Assembly (NCBI RefSeq): GCF_000485595.1
Contig: NW_014577282.1
Coordinates: forward strand, 234,361-298,360
Length of the DNA stretch: 64,000 nucleotides
Source: Priapulus caudatus
Taxonomy: Eukaryota; Priapulida; Priapulimorpha; Priapulimorphida; Priapulidae
Direction of reading: 5' to 3'
The notes under the pieces are model-generated. The model was not told the origin of the DNA, ran no database searches, and saw only the letters and a program-made list of their open reading frames with translations. Shown here one piece after another: positions 47,461 through 58,013 of this stretch (position 1 is its first letter; every line of letters begins with the position of its first letter). Position numbers and translations under genes: made by a program.

Positions 47461-47879
47461 TAATCTCTGTATTATTAACTAGAGAGCACAAAAAGCATGT
47501 CCGCAGCAGGCGGGTGCCCGACAGTTTCGGTGGCTCTCCCGCGACACGATCTATGTTTCGAAGTCATGGTTTTTTTATATCGCAAACCAAGATAGCGTCA
47601 CTACGTCTATTGCTTAGCCAGTCATGCTGCCCTCGACTCCCCGTGTCGCGGCGGTGGAGGCCGATCGCGACCGGCCCCGGCACAAACCCGACTTTACTCG
47701 TCTGTGTCCGCTCCATGTATAAGCTGAAGCTCGCCGCTTAGCGCAGCCCTGTGCTGCGCTTCCTCTGTCGTCATTGCCGAGGCCGTACTCATGCAAAACA
47801 GGTCCTCTCGCCTAACCCCTCTCCCGACGCTGTCAGGTGTCTTGGCGAGCCAACACGCGCCTTCCCTCTCCCCTCGCCC
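47461..47879 (-). other. Inverted noisy copy of about 8640-8975, no gene seen
   Basis: Matches the complement of the sequence just left of the 35-bp array in piece I, including 'tttttttatatcgcaaacc'. No gene recognised. Confidence 0.65.
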
Positions 47880-49176
47880 ACACTTATCAGCACTCTCAGA
47901 TCTCTCTTAGGAGGCTGAGCACCGCTGTCACCGTCGCGCGCGATCAGGTGACGCGGCGACGCCGGCGCGTGGGCGGCTGCGACAATCGCTGCGACGTTGC
48001 CACGGCAACGCTCGCGGCAGCCGAGCGCTAATGGCGCCGACGAGAAGCGCCGCGCCACGCGACGCCACGACGCTCTCAATTAGACGAAAGACACGCAAAG
48101 AAACGATCTGCCTCCCGAGGCTCCGGCAGGGTGGCACGCACACCTACTCGTCAACGTGGCACCCGCCGGCAGAGGGAAACGCTCTGACGATGATGCGCGG
48201 ACGGCCACATAGGCAAGAACCGTACATCACTGAAGTTAGATGAAGGAGGCAGGCTGGTCGATGACAGTATACCGTAAACACCCGCATAAAAGATACTGCG
48301 GATTAAGAACCTCCAGGCTGAAATTGGACCAATAAAACACCTAGTATATAAGAAACACTTCAGCCTGATAAATTAAGCAGGTTCTTATATGAAAAAGATA
48401 CCGAAAATTAGAGCAAACTGGGGCAATGTATGCGTGCTACACCATTGGAAACCAACAACATGTAGTTCCAGATGATATTAATACCTCCTCACAGGAGGAT
48501 TGGATTTTCCAAGGGGCATTTTCCAGTAAATGCTGGGGCTTGATTTTGACGATACAGAGAATTGAGGGGGAGGATGGTGTGAATATTTTCTGAAACTATA
48601 CAATATTGTTTTCTATTGTCAAGAGTTGCTATTCAGTAATTCAGTTCAAATTATTAGTTTATTTATCCGTTAGTCAAAACGGACAGTGCCAATTTAAGCC
48701 AGTTGTTGCTGACAGCAGCCAGGTAGTCTAGTCCAGTAGACAACGGACTAGTTGTTGCTGCTATCTAATCATCCCTCAGCAAATCTCGTAGTTTCGGACC
48801 GATGGACTGCCGTTCACCTCGAAGCTTCTAGGTTTTTTTGCCTTGCTCGATAGGGCCTACATCCCGTCCACTTCGCTTATGGAACTCAGCAGGAGTGAAT
48901 AATAGAGATTAGTGCATCACATGATAAATCGTTGAAATTCCATTGGATAACGTCGCAGGTACTATGAAACAATGGTGCCCGCCACTATTGCTTGCGCGAC
49001 GCAGTGCGCTTGCGCAGTGCGCAGTGCGCTTGCGATACTCGGACAATACTTTTATTCCAATGTTTATTCCAGTTGCAATGTGTTACGTTTGTGTTTTAAT
49101 ACAAATTGAAATTGTTCGTTTAAGAAACTTTGTCTTATTCACTTCATATTTGCCGAGTAGATTGCAAAGTCATGTG
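47880..49176 (-). repeat. Inverted copy of about 11090-12420
   Basis: Follows the exact 11011-12999 block in reverse with scattered differences and retains the X-box at 47996-48009. It stops short of exon A: the sequence to its left is the 8640-8975-type block, so exon A is absent from this position. Confidence 0.85.
47996..48009. promoter_or_regulatory. RFX-type X-box, third intact copy
   Basis: GTTGCCACGGCAAC, the complement of 12324-12337. No exon A lies next to it here. Confidence 0.45.
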
Positions 49177-50184
49177 ATGCACTAGAGAGAGGGCAGTGAG
49201 AGAGATAAGGGATGAGAATTGGAGCAGGAATACATAATATGATGAAGGGCGACAACGAATTTATACACGTGGGGAGAACAAACCTCGATGACTGAGAAAA
49301 CGAAATAAAGAATATACGCCGGCGTCGTCCAGCGGCGAGTAATAATAGCAGTCGAAAAAAGATGCACTAATAACAACAACACGAATAATAATAAACTACC
49401 CCGCGCGCCCCCTGGCGGGCGGGCGCGGGTAAACGAACACGTACGAGAGTGTGCGCAGGGGTGCGAAAACCCCTGCTCAGTCAAATAAGAACCTAGCATT
49501 CTTAACTACTACAGAGTTTCGACTACGTCAACCTAACTTTCAACAATGTACCATTGTCGACTAGCCAGCAGGTGGATCTGCAGAGAAGCTCCCCTGCCCC
49601 TACACGTGCTCGCCCCACGAGGAGGGGGGAGAGGAAGGAGGGGCGTGGGGAAATCATAAACTGCAGCTATAGAACAACTTCCCTATTTACAGTGCAATGT
49701 ACCCTCCTTAAACATGCCGCCGCACGCCACAGCCGCGTTCCGTAGCCATTCACATGTATATACATATATATATGTATATATATACATATACGTATATATT
49801 AACCATGAAAATATACACTGGGAAAAGTATGACTGATGAATGGTGGCGGTGGCGCCACCTGGTACCGGGGCTGGCTGGCTAATGAACGCGGCTGCATCGT
49901 TAACGTCTCATCTCATGGGGAGGGCACGGCTCCGCCGCGCGCACTGCCACCACCAGGGTGCGCCGGCAACCCCGCGAACCGACATTCGCGTCGTCGGACT
50001 TCTCTCACTCACAACCTCGTTCCCTACAAGCCACCCACCTGTTTCCGCGCCCGCGAACCACAACTCCTATTTACACCACCACATTTCGCAGCCGTCCTCC
50101 TTGCCCGGCACCCGTCTCCTCCTCCACCGCCCGCCCCCACGCCCCCGGCGAGCGACCGAGCACGCAGACGCGCGCCCGCCGCCT
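49177..50184 (-). other. 3' flank of the coiled-coil gene, complement of about 17296-18390
   Basis: Joined abruptly at 49177 to the end of the 11090-type block. Contains a TA/TACA-rich patch (49756-49800). No gene recognised beyond exon C, which it follows in the sense direction. Confidence 0.6.
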
Positions 50185-50535
50185 TTACTTAGCGCCGACC
50201 ATCGCCAGCGGGGGGGCGACGGCGGCGGAGGCGGAGGCGGAGCAGGCGGTCGCCGCGGCAACGGCCAGCGTCTCGCGCAGCTCGGCGACGGTGGCGCGCG
50301 CCTCGGTCAGCCGCGCTTCCAGCTCGCGGTTGCTCGCCTTCAGGTGGCTGTTCTCGGCGCTCAGCTGCTGGCTGCACCGGTAGAGGGCGCTGAAGTGGCC
50401 GTCGCGCGGCGCGCGCGGCGAGTTGGCGAGCGTGGCCGACATCAGCAGCGCGTCGCCATCCGCGTCGCTGCCGCCGCTGCTCATGCTGCTGACGCTGCCG
50501 CTGCTGCAGGCTTCCTTCTTCAGTCTCGATAGCTC
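50185..50535 (-). CDS. Exon C of a coiled-coil protein, intact copy, probably C-terminal
   Basis: Read on the - strand, the exon starts at 50535 right after CTCTCGCATTCCAG, phase 0, and gives 116 residues to TAA (50187-50185). It opens ELSRLKKEACSSGSVSS, passes an acidic Ser/Gly linker (GGSDADGDALLMSATLANSP), then a heptad-patterned stretch at about residues 55-100 containing LSAENSHLKASNRELEARL and VAELRETL, and ends in an Ala-rich tail (AMVGAK). It is the only copy of four with an unbroken frame. Exon B ends on a complete codon (…LAE), so B-C joining gives a continuous coiled coil. A GTAAAG overlapping the stop leaves a small chance that it is internal. The family is not identified; centrosomal, ciliary or Golgi coiled-coil proteins are all possible. 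Confidence 0.7.
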   Translation of the reverse strand, partial: ELSRLKKEACSSGSVSSMSSGGSDADGDALLMSATLANSPRAPRDGHFSALYRCSQQLSAENSHLKASNRELEARLTEARATVAELRETLAVAAATACSASASAAVAPPLAMVGAK

Positions 50536-50635
50536 CTGGAATGCGAGAGAAAGAGAGAGAATGATATCAAGGCACGGGACTCCTGGAATGCGAGAGAAAG
50601 AGAGATAATGATATCAAGGCACGGGGCGGCGGTCG
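50536..50635 (-). repeat. Two units of the ~46-bp satellite beside exon C
   Basis: Only about two units remain before the sequence changes to the 17-bp satellite block at about 50636. Other copies have about 38-40 units, so this edge is a junction between unrelated blocks. Confidence 0.9.
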
Positions 50636-51030
50636 GTGGCGTGCGGCAAGGTGCCTTCTACTGTGAACGGATGGTGTGCGGGTATAGCGGTCGGTGGTCG
50701 GGTGCGGCACGGTGGTCGAAACGATCGGTGTGCGCGTCGGGTGCGGGACGGTGGTCGGTCAGTGCGTCGGGTGGTGACGGTGTGGTTCAGGGTCGCGGAC
50801 GGTGGTGGCTGTCGCGTGAACGGATGGTGATTCGGCTGCGGTCGGTGGTCGGCGTGCGGACGTGGTCGGGTGCTCGTGAACGGCATGCGTGATCGGGTGC
50901 GGACGGTGTCGGGTGCGGACGGTGTGGGTCGGTCGGGTGCGGTCGGGGGTCGGCGTGCGTGGCGGTGTCGGGTGCGGGACGGTGCGATTCGGTGCGGACG
51001 ATGGTCGGGTGCGTGACGCGATGGTGATCG
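50636..51030 (+). repeat. 17-bp satellite, short noisy array
   Basis: GGTCGGGTGCGGACGGT-type units with the GTGAACGGATGGTGATCGG module, same strand as 61223-62273. Less than half the length of the other arrays. Confidence 0.9.
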
Positions 51031-51979
51031 GTTGAGCGTGAATTATTACTTCGCCAACGACATCATGAACCGGAACCCCAGTGGTGATGTCTATGAATAA
51101 TTTATCAATCTTCGCCGCCATCTACGGTTTAATAAACTCGGCCGTGCCGCGAGGCCATCTTGGTGGTGCCATCAATTATAGTCCCCCCTCCACCGCAAGA
51201 CCCTCCTCCTACTCGGATTCTTCCGGTAATCGCATTATCGTCATAACCACAGCACCGACAGACCGACGCCGAACGCGCATAGAGGCGCACATGTCGACTG
51301 GCCAGGCCGTCCGTAGCGACATTTAAGTCGGTAAATCTCTTTGGAAACGGGAGAGCTCGAGCCAAGCAACAGAGAGGAAGCCCCGGCGTGACCCGTCCCC
51401 CCCCGCGGGCGACGTGCGAAATAGCACACGCAGCCTGGTGTGAGGAGGGGAGGGAGCTGGCTGGCTGGGAGGAGAGCTAGCTCTGCTTGGCTTCACACGG
51501 ACACGGTGGCCGCGCTTAGGTGTCTGACGAAGCAACTGCTTCGCACGCTGCAGTCGAGCGTATTATATGCGGAGTCTGCAGCTGCGATACGCGACGCAGA
51601 GAGAGAGCGAGAGATGAGAGGAGGGCCAGAGAGAGAGAGTAGGCGGGTAGTAAGAGAGGCAGAGGAGAGTAGCCAAGGAGAAGAGTGAGGAGAGAGAGAG
51701 AGAGAGACGACGAGAGAGACAGAGAGGGGAGAGGAGAGAGAGGAGAGGGCGGAAAGAGAAGAGCGCAAGAGCGCAAGCGACCGCGCAAGAGAGCGTGGGG
51801 AGACCCAGTGAGAGAGAGGAGAGAGAGAGAGACGAGAGAGAGACGGAGAGGAGAGAGAGAAGAGGAGAGAGGAGAGAGAGAAGAGGAAAGAGAGGCGCGG
51901 AAGAGGAGCGTGAGGGGGGGGCAGTGAGAGTGAGGGTGTGAGAAAGAGAGAGAGAAGAGAGAGGGAGAGACGAGGAGAG

Positions 51980-52017
<38 letters not shown>

Positions 52018-52275
52018 GAGTAGAGACGATGAGGTAAAGATTCATGAAGCAGTAAAGCAGAGAGAGAGAGAGAGACTAAAGAGAGTAGGAGAGAGAGAAG
52101 AAAAGTCCCAAGGAAAAAGAGAGAGAGAGAGCAAGAAATGGAGAGAGGAGGAATAGAGAGGAAAAGACAGTGATACAGAGATAGACAGTGAGAGGCCGCC
52201 ACACACGCACACCGAGAAAGAAAGAAAAGGAGAGAGAGAAAGCACCCTGCGTCCACCGCCAGAAGAGAGGGGGGG
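51031..52275 (+). repeat. Noisy copy of the 62280-63700 block
   Basis: Follows the order of 62280-63700: 'catcatg' patch, GCCATCTTGG, GC-rich patch, then a GA tract (51600-52240), ending in a G run at the gap. Frames on either strand are not conserved with the other copies. Confidence 0.8.
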
Positions 52276-52300
52276 NNNNNNNNNNNNNNNNNNNNNNNNN
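52276..52300. other. Assembly gap, 25 N
   Basis: Exactly 25 Ns. The right side starts directly in the ~46-bp satellite, so this gap breaks the locus between exons B and C. Confidence 1.
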
Positions 52301-53905
52301 GCCTGAATGCGACGAGAAAGAGAGATAATGTATATCAAGCACGGGACGGGCGCTGGAATGCGAGAAAAAGAGAGAGAATGATTATTCAAAGGCACGTGGG
52401 CGGAGTCTGGAATGCGAGAGAAAGAGAGATAATTATATCAAGGCACGCGGGGCGCCTGGCAATGCCGAGAGAAAGAGAGAGAATGATATCAAGGCAGCGA
52501 GACAGCCTGGAATGCGAGAGAAAAGAGAGAGAATGATATTCAAGGCACGCGGCGGCGCTGGAATGCGAGTGAAGAGAGAAGAATGATATCAAGGCACGGG
52601 GAGTCTGGAATGCGAGAGAAGAGAGATAATTATATCAAGGCACGGGGCGCCTGGAATGCAGAGAAAGAGAGAGAATGATATCAAGGCACGGGGCGCCTGA
52701 ATGCGAGTGAAAGAGAGAGAATGATATCAAGGCACGGGGAGTCTGGAATGCGAGAGAAAAGAGAGAGAATGATATCAGGGACAGGGAGTTGCGAATGCGA
52801 GAGAAAGAGAGATAATTATATCAAGGCACGGGGCGCCTGGAATGCGAGAGAAAGAGAGAGAATGATATCAAGGCACGAGACGCCTGGAATGCGAGAGAAA
52901 GAGAGAGAATGATATCAAGGCACGGGGCGCCTGGAGATTGCGAGTGAAAGAGACGAGAATGATATCAAGCACGGGGAGTCTGGAATGCAGGAGAAAAGAG
53001 AGATAATTATATCAAGGAAACGCACGGGGCGCCTGCGAATGCGAGAGAAAGAGAGAGCAATGATAATCAAGGCACGAGACGCCTGCGAATGCGGAGAGAA
53101 AGATTGAGAGAATGATATCAAGGCACGGGCGCCTGGAATGCGAGTGAAAGAGAGAGAATGATATCAAGGTACGGGACTCCTGGAATGCGAGAGAAAGAGA
53201 GATAATGATATCAAGGCACGGGGAGTCTGGAATGCGAGAGAAAGAGAAGATAATTATGCAAGGCACGGGGCGCCTGGAATGCGACGAGGAAAGAGGAGAG
53301 AATGATATCAAGGCACGGGGCGCCTGGAATGCGATGTGAAAGAGAGAGAAAGTGATATCAAGGCACGGGACTCTGGAATGCGAGAGAAAGAGAGATAATG
53401 ATATCAAGGCACGGGGAGTCTGGAATGCGAGAGAAAGAGAGATAATTATATCAAGGCACGGGGCGCCTGGAATGCGAGAGAAAGAGAGAGAATGATATCA
53501 AGGCACGGGGCGCCTGGAATGCGAAGAAAAAGAGGATAATTATATCAAGGCCACGGGGGCGCCTGGAATGCAGAGAAAGAGAGAGATGATATCAAGGCAC
53601 GGGGCGCCTGGAATGCCGAGAGAAAAGAGAGATAATGATATCAAGGCACGCGGGCGCATGGACGCGAAGAGAGAAAGAGAGAGTAATTATATCAAGGCAT
53701 GGGGCGCATGGAATGCGCGAGAGAAAGAGAGAGAATGATATCAAGGCACGGGGCGCATGGAATGCGAGAGAAAGAGAGATAATTATATCAAGGCACGGGG
53801 CGCCTGGAATGCGAGAGAAAGAGAGGAGAATGATATCAAGGGCACGCGGGCGCTGGCAATGGCGAGAGAAAGAGAGAGAATGATATCAAGGCACGGGGCT
53901 GCGAA
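52301..53905 (-). repeat. ~46-bp splice-acceptor-like minisatellite, cleanest copy
   Basis: About 35 units of CTGGAATGCGAGAGAAAGAG, AGAATGATATC, AAGGCACGGGGCGC on the + strand (complement of the gene sense). Two main subtypes can be followed: GGGGCGCC with GAGAATGATATC, and GGGGAGTC with GATAATTATATC. The left end is cut by the gap. Confidence 0.95.
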
Positions 53906-53929
53906 CGTGTGCATGCCGAATAAGTCATC

Positions 53930-54118
53930 ACCTGAGAGAAGGGGAGCGAGAGAGAGAGAGATGGTATAGAGAGAGTGACAGAGAGAGATAGGAGGGAGAG
54001 TGATAAAGATACAAAGAGAGAGACAGAGAAGAGAGAAGAGAGAGAGAGAGACGAGACCGAGGAGAGAGAGAGAGAGAGACGGAGAGAGAGAGAGAGCGAA
54101 GAGAGAGAGAGAGAGAGG

Positions 54119-54167
<49 letters not shown>

Positions 54168-54300
54168 GTGGGAGCAAGCGAAAGAAAGAGAGAGAGAGAT
54201 TAGGTGAATCGAGAGAGTAGGAGAGAGAGAGATAGAGAGAGAGAGCAGAGTAGAGGCAGAGAGAGAGAGAGAGGAATCAGCAGGGAGAATTGAGAGGCAG
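53930..54300 (-). repeat. GA-rich tract, B-C intron
   Basis: Complement of the CT tract at 14700-15050. Confidence 0.9.
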
Positions 54301-54424
54301 GGTGAATCGAATGAAGGCATGAATGACCTGAGATGGAATGCACGCGTATACGTCGCGTGAGAAACGCTTCATCGCATGCACCATTAGCCGTCGCAGATGA
54401 AGATATTTCACGGCTCAACGTTTT

Positions 54425-54890
54425 GTAATGTGCAATGGGGAAGGAGGATTAAGACGGAAGAGGAACAGGTATGCTGAGGATGAATGGGCGGACGTAGTAA
54501 AGGCAGGGGCGATGTGGAGGAAGGCAGGAGCGGAGGAGGAGAAACAGGAGGAGGATTATGCGGATAACAAGTGATGCATGAGGATGACTGGCGGGACGTA
54601 ATACAAGCAGGGCGATGTGGAGAAGGAGGAGGAGGGGAGAAACAGGAGAGAAGGATTATGCGGATTAAAAGTGATGATGAGGATGATGCGGGGACGTATA
54701 AAGCAGGGCACGATGTGAGAAGGAGGGAGGAGGAGAAACAGAGGAGGATTATGCGGCATAAAAGTGATGATGAGGATAACTGGCGGGACGTAAAAAACAA
54801 GTTGGGACTTCGAGAGAAGACGGAGAAAACAGGAGCGCAAGAGAACAGCGCGAGCGAGAACCGAAGACAGAGGGAGGAGGGAGGACAGGA
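54425..54890 (-). repeat. ~85-bp GGAG-rich minisatellite downstream of exon B
   Basis: Complement of 14095-14565; GGAGGATTATGCGGATAA and GATGATGAGGATGA motifs recur. Confidence 0.9.
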
Positions 54891-54902
54891 GCGCGATGTT
54901 AC

Positions 54903-55105
54903 CTCGGCGAGGCCGCTGCTTCTCTCGCAGTGCGGCGTGAAGCTGCTGGGTCGCGGCAATCCTATATCATTGCCTCGACCGCGCGTGAGCGAGGTCCTGC
55001 AGCAGCAGCTCTTCATTACGTTGCCTCGGCATCGCGCCGAAGCTGCTCGATGGCACACGCTTCACCGCTCCAGCTCCACCCGCCAGAAACCGTAGTCTGT
55101 CACCT
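54903..55105 (-). CDS. Exon B of the coiled-coil protein, best-defined copy
   Basis: On the - strand, acceptor TCTACCCTTGCAG precedes 55105 and donor GCCGAG|GTAACA follows 54903. The exon begins with two bases of a split codon, then VTDYG. Comparison with the copies at 13877 and 23765 gives a consensus rich in heptad-like residues, including ERVKRAIEQLRRDAEERNEE, then LLLQDLAHA and finally LREKQRLAE, ending on a complete codon. This copy itself carries at least three indels (near 'gagcggtgaagcg', 'gccgaggcaacg' and 'caatgatatagg'), so its frame is not continuous as given. It joins in phase with exon C. Product unidentified coiled-coil protein. Confidence 0.6.
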
Positions 55106-55134
55106 CTGCAAGGGTAGAGAATACGACAGCCTGT

Positions 55135-55525
55135 GCAAACTGCTTGCGAACGAACCGGCATCAATCATCCACCGTCATCATCGTCGCCATCATCTGCTGT
55201 CCATCATCATCATCCTCATCATGCCTCCATCATCACATGACCATCCTCGCCTTCATCTATTCATCATCGCCAATCATCATCATCACCATTCATTGCGCCT
55301 CCATACATCGTTCACTCATCGCCTCCATCATCATCATCGCCATCATGCGCCTCCATCATTCATCATCATCACCACCATTGCTGCCATCATCCAACATCAC
55401 CGGTTCATCATATCATCGCGCATCATCGGCCTCCATTCTATCGTTTGATTCGTCCGTCAGTGTTCGCTTAACATCAATGCAGCCATTGTCATCATCATCG
55501 TTGTCGTGCGTAAGTCATGACGATT
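55135..55525 (-). repeat. ATC/CAT-rich microsatellite
   Basis: Complement of the GATGAT tract at 13500-13835. Confidence 0.9.
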
Positions 55526-55529
55526 ATTA

Positions 55530-56090
55530 ATGCGTCATCTCCCTGCCTGCTTTATCAACCTGTTATTACCAAACAGCACTAACACAGACAACGATGCTAC
55601 GATATCTAACGCGGCCGTCTCTCGTTGCAGTTTATCATACTGTATTTGCGACAACTGCATTACCAAACAGCTACTGAACAACAGAACAACGATGCCTACG
55701 ATATTAAGCCGTCATCCTCGCTGCGAGTTTATCTAACCTGTATTACCAAACAGCACTAACAACAGACAACGATGCTACGAATATTAACACCCGTCATCTC
55801 GTCAGTTTATCACTGTATTGGACAACTGTAGTTACCAAACAGCACTAAACAACAGACCAACCGATGCTACGATATATAAACCCGTCATTCTCCTGCAGTT
55901 TTATCACTGTTCTTGCGACAGACTGTATCTACCAAAACCAGCACTAACAACAGCAACGATGCTACCGATATTTAAACCCAGTCATCTCCTGCCGAGTTTA
56001 TCACTGTATTGCGACAACTGTATGTTACCAAACAGCACTAACAACATGACAACGATTGCTACGATATTAACCCGTTCATCGTTCTTGCTA
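55530..56090 (-). repeat. ~75-bp minisatellite after exon A, inverted copy
   Basis: Complement of 12925-13500; about seven units with TTACCAAACAGCACTAAC and GTTTATCACTGTATT motifs. Overlaps the end of the exact repeat at 56025. Confidence 0.9.
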
Positions 56091-56153
56091 GTTTATCGCT
56101 GCGCATGCACCACGCCTTGCGAAGCGGTGGCAGCAGAGCTCGGAGGCACGTAC

Positions 56154-56397
56154 CCGACGCCTGAGCGATCCGTCGGAGGACAACCTCGTCGGCGGGTCCG
56201 TCGTGCCCTTCGTAGTCGCGCGCCCGCAGCTGACGCGCCCGTCTCCAGCTTCACCGCACGCCGCAGCCGCCGCCGGACCGCCGCCGCCGCGCCGACGGGC
56301 CGCTTGCCATGCCGTTACGGCCGCCGGCGCGTGCTTCTGCTGAGTGCTCGCTTGCGTCTAGCCGTCGGACCGGCCTGGTCGTGCGCCGCAGAGCCTT
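56154..56397 (-). CDS. Putative exon A, inverted copy
   Basis: Exact complement of 12627-12870, with the same acceptor and GTACGT donor. The X-box (56687-56700) lies about 290 bp upstream in the sense direction. Frame uncertain as in the left copy. Confidence 0.35.
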
Positions 56398-56686
56398 CTG
56401 TCAGGAAAGACGAGACATCCTAGTCAGGCGTGGCGCGCGACAGCGAGAGAGGAGAGAGCAGGGAGAGAGATGCGCGAGAGCGAGACAGAGAGAGAGAGAG
56501 AAGAGAATCGAGCGTGTCACATGACGAGCCAAGGGCGGAGGAGGAGGAGGAGGCAGGAGGATGAGGAGGAGTTAGGAGGAGGCAGGAGGCAGGCTGAGCA
56601 ACCGCTGTCACCCGTCCTGCGCGCGATTCACGGTTTGACGCGCGACGCCGTGCGCGGGTGCGTGCTGCGACCAATCGCCTGCCGAC

Positions 56687-56700
56687 GTTGCCACGGCAAC
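56687..56700. promoter_or_regulatory. RFX-type X-box, inverted copy
   Basis: GTTGCCACGGCAAC, with CCAAT on the + strand 11 bases before it (56671-56675). Upstream of exon A in the - strand sense. Confidence 0.5.
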
Positions 56701-58013
56701 GCTCGCGGCAGCAGCGCTAATGGCGCCGACCGAGAAGCGTCGCCCGCACGCGACCGCCACGTACGCCTCTCAATTAGGTACGAAAGGGACACGCAAAGAA
56801 ACGATCTGCTCCCGCCAGGCCTCGGGCAGCGGTGGCACGCCACACCTACTCGTCAACGTGGCCACCGGCGGCAGAGGGAACGCTCTGGACGATGATGCGC
56901 GGACTTGGCCACTATGTGCAAGAACGTACATCACTGAAGTTAGATTGAAGGACCGGCAGGCTGGGTCGATGACAGTATACCGCTAAACACCCGCCCATAA
57001 AAGATACTGCGGATTAAGAACAAACCCCCCAGGGCTTTGAAATATGGACAACAATAAAAACCTAGTATATAAGAACACTTCAGCCTGATAAATTAAGCAG
57101 TTCTTATTATGAAAAAAGATTTTACCGAAATTAGAGCAAACTGGGGCAATGTATGCGGTGCTACACCATTGCCCGGAAACCAAACAACATGTAGTTCCAG
57201 ATGAATATTAATACCTCCTCACAGGAGGATTGGATTTTCCAAAGTGGCATTTTCCAGTAAATGCTGGGGCTGATTTGACGATATACAGAGAATTGAGGGC
57301 CGAGGATGGTGTGCATATTTTTCTGAAACTTATACAATATTGCTTTTCTATTGTCAAGAGTTGCTATTCAGTAATTCAGCTTCAAATTATTAGCTTTATT
57401 TATCCGTTAGTCAAAAACGGACAGTTGCCAATTTAAGCAGTTGTTGCTGGACAGCAGCCAGGTAGTCTAGCTCCAGTAGACAACGGACTTAGTTGTTGCT
57501 GCCTATCTAATCATCCCTCAGCAAATCTCGTAGTTTCGCGACGATTGCGACTGCCCGTGTCACCTCGAAGCTTCTAGGTTTTTTTTGCGCTTGCCTCGAT
57601 AGGCCTTACATTCCCCGTCCACTCTTCGCTTATAGGGAACTCAGAGGAGTGAATAATAGAGATTAGCCTGCCATCACATGATAAATCGTTGAATTCCATT
57701 GGATAACGGTCGCAAGGTACTTACTGAAACAATGGTGCCCGCCACTATTGCTTGCGCACGCCGTGCGCTTGCGCATGTTGCGGCAGTGCTGCCGTTGCGA
57801 TACTCGGACCAATTACTTTTATTCAATGTTTATTCAGTGCACCTATGTGTTACGTTTTGTGTTTTAATACAAAATTTGAAATTGTTCGGTTAAGGAACTC
57901 TTGTCTTTATTCACTTCATATTGCCGAGTAGATTGCCAAAGTCACTGTGATTGCACTAAAAACATATATTGCTGTTGTTGGGAGCGCACCTAATGACAGC
58001 ATCAGTGCCCCAG

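Larger units (their letters stand above)
56025..58013. repeat. Exact 1989-bp repeat, inverted copy of 11011-12999
   Basis: Coordinates pair to 69024 with 11011-12999. At 58013 it joins sequence of the 29156 type, whereas at 11011 it joins the 9164-11010 region, so the same end has two different neighbours. Confidence 0.95.

Noticed and set aside
49756-49800. TA/TACA patch as a possible replication origin or telomere-proximal signal
   Set aside because: It is a short AT dinucleotide patch with no supporting motif, and no telomere-type repeat array was seen in the window.
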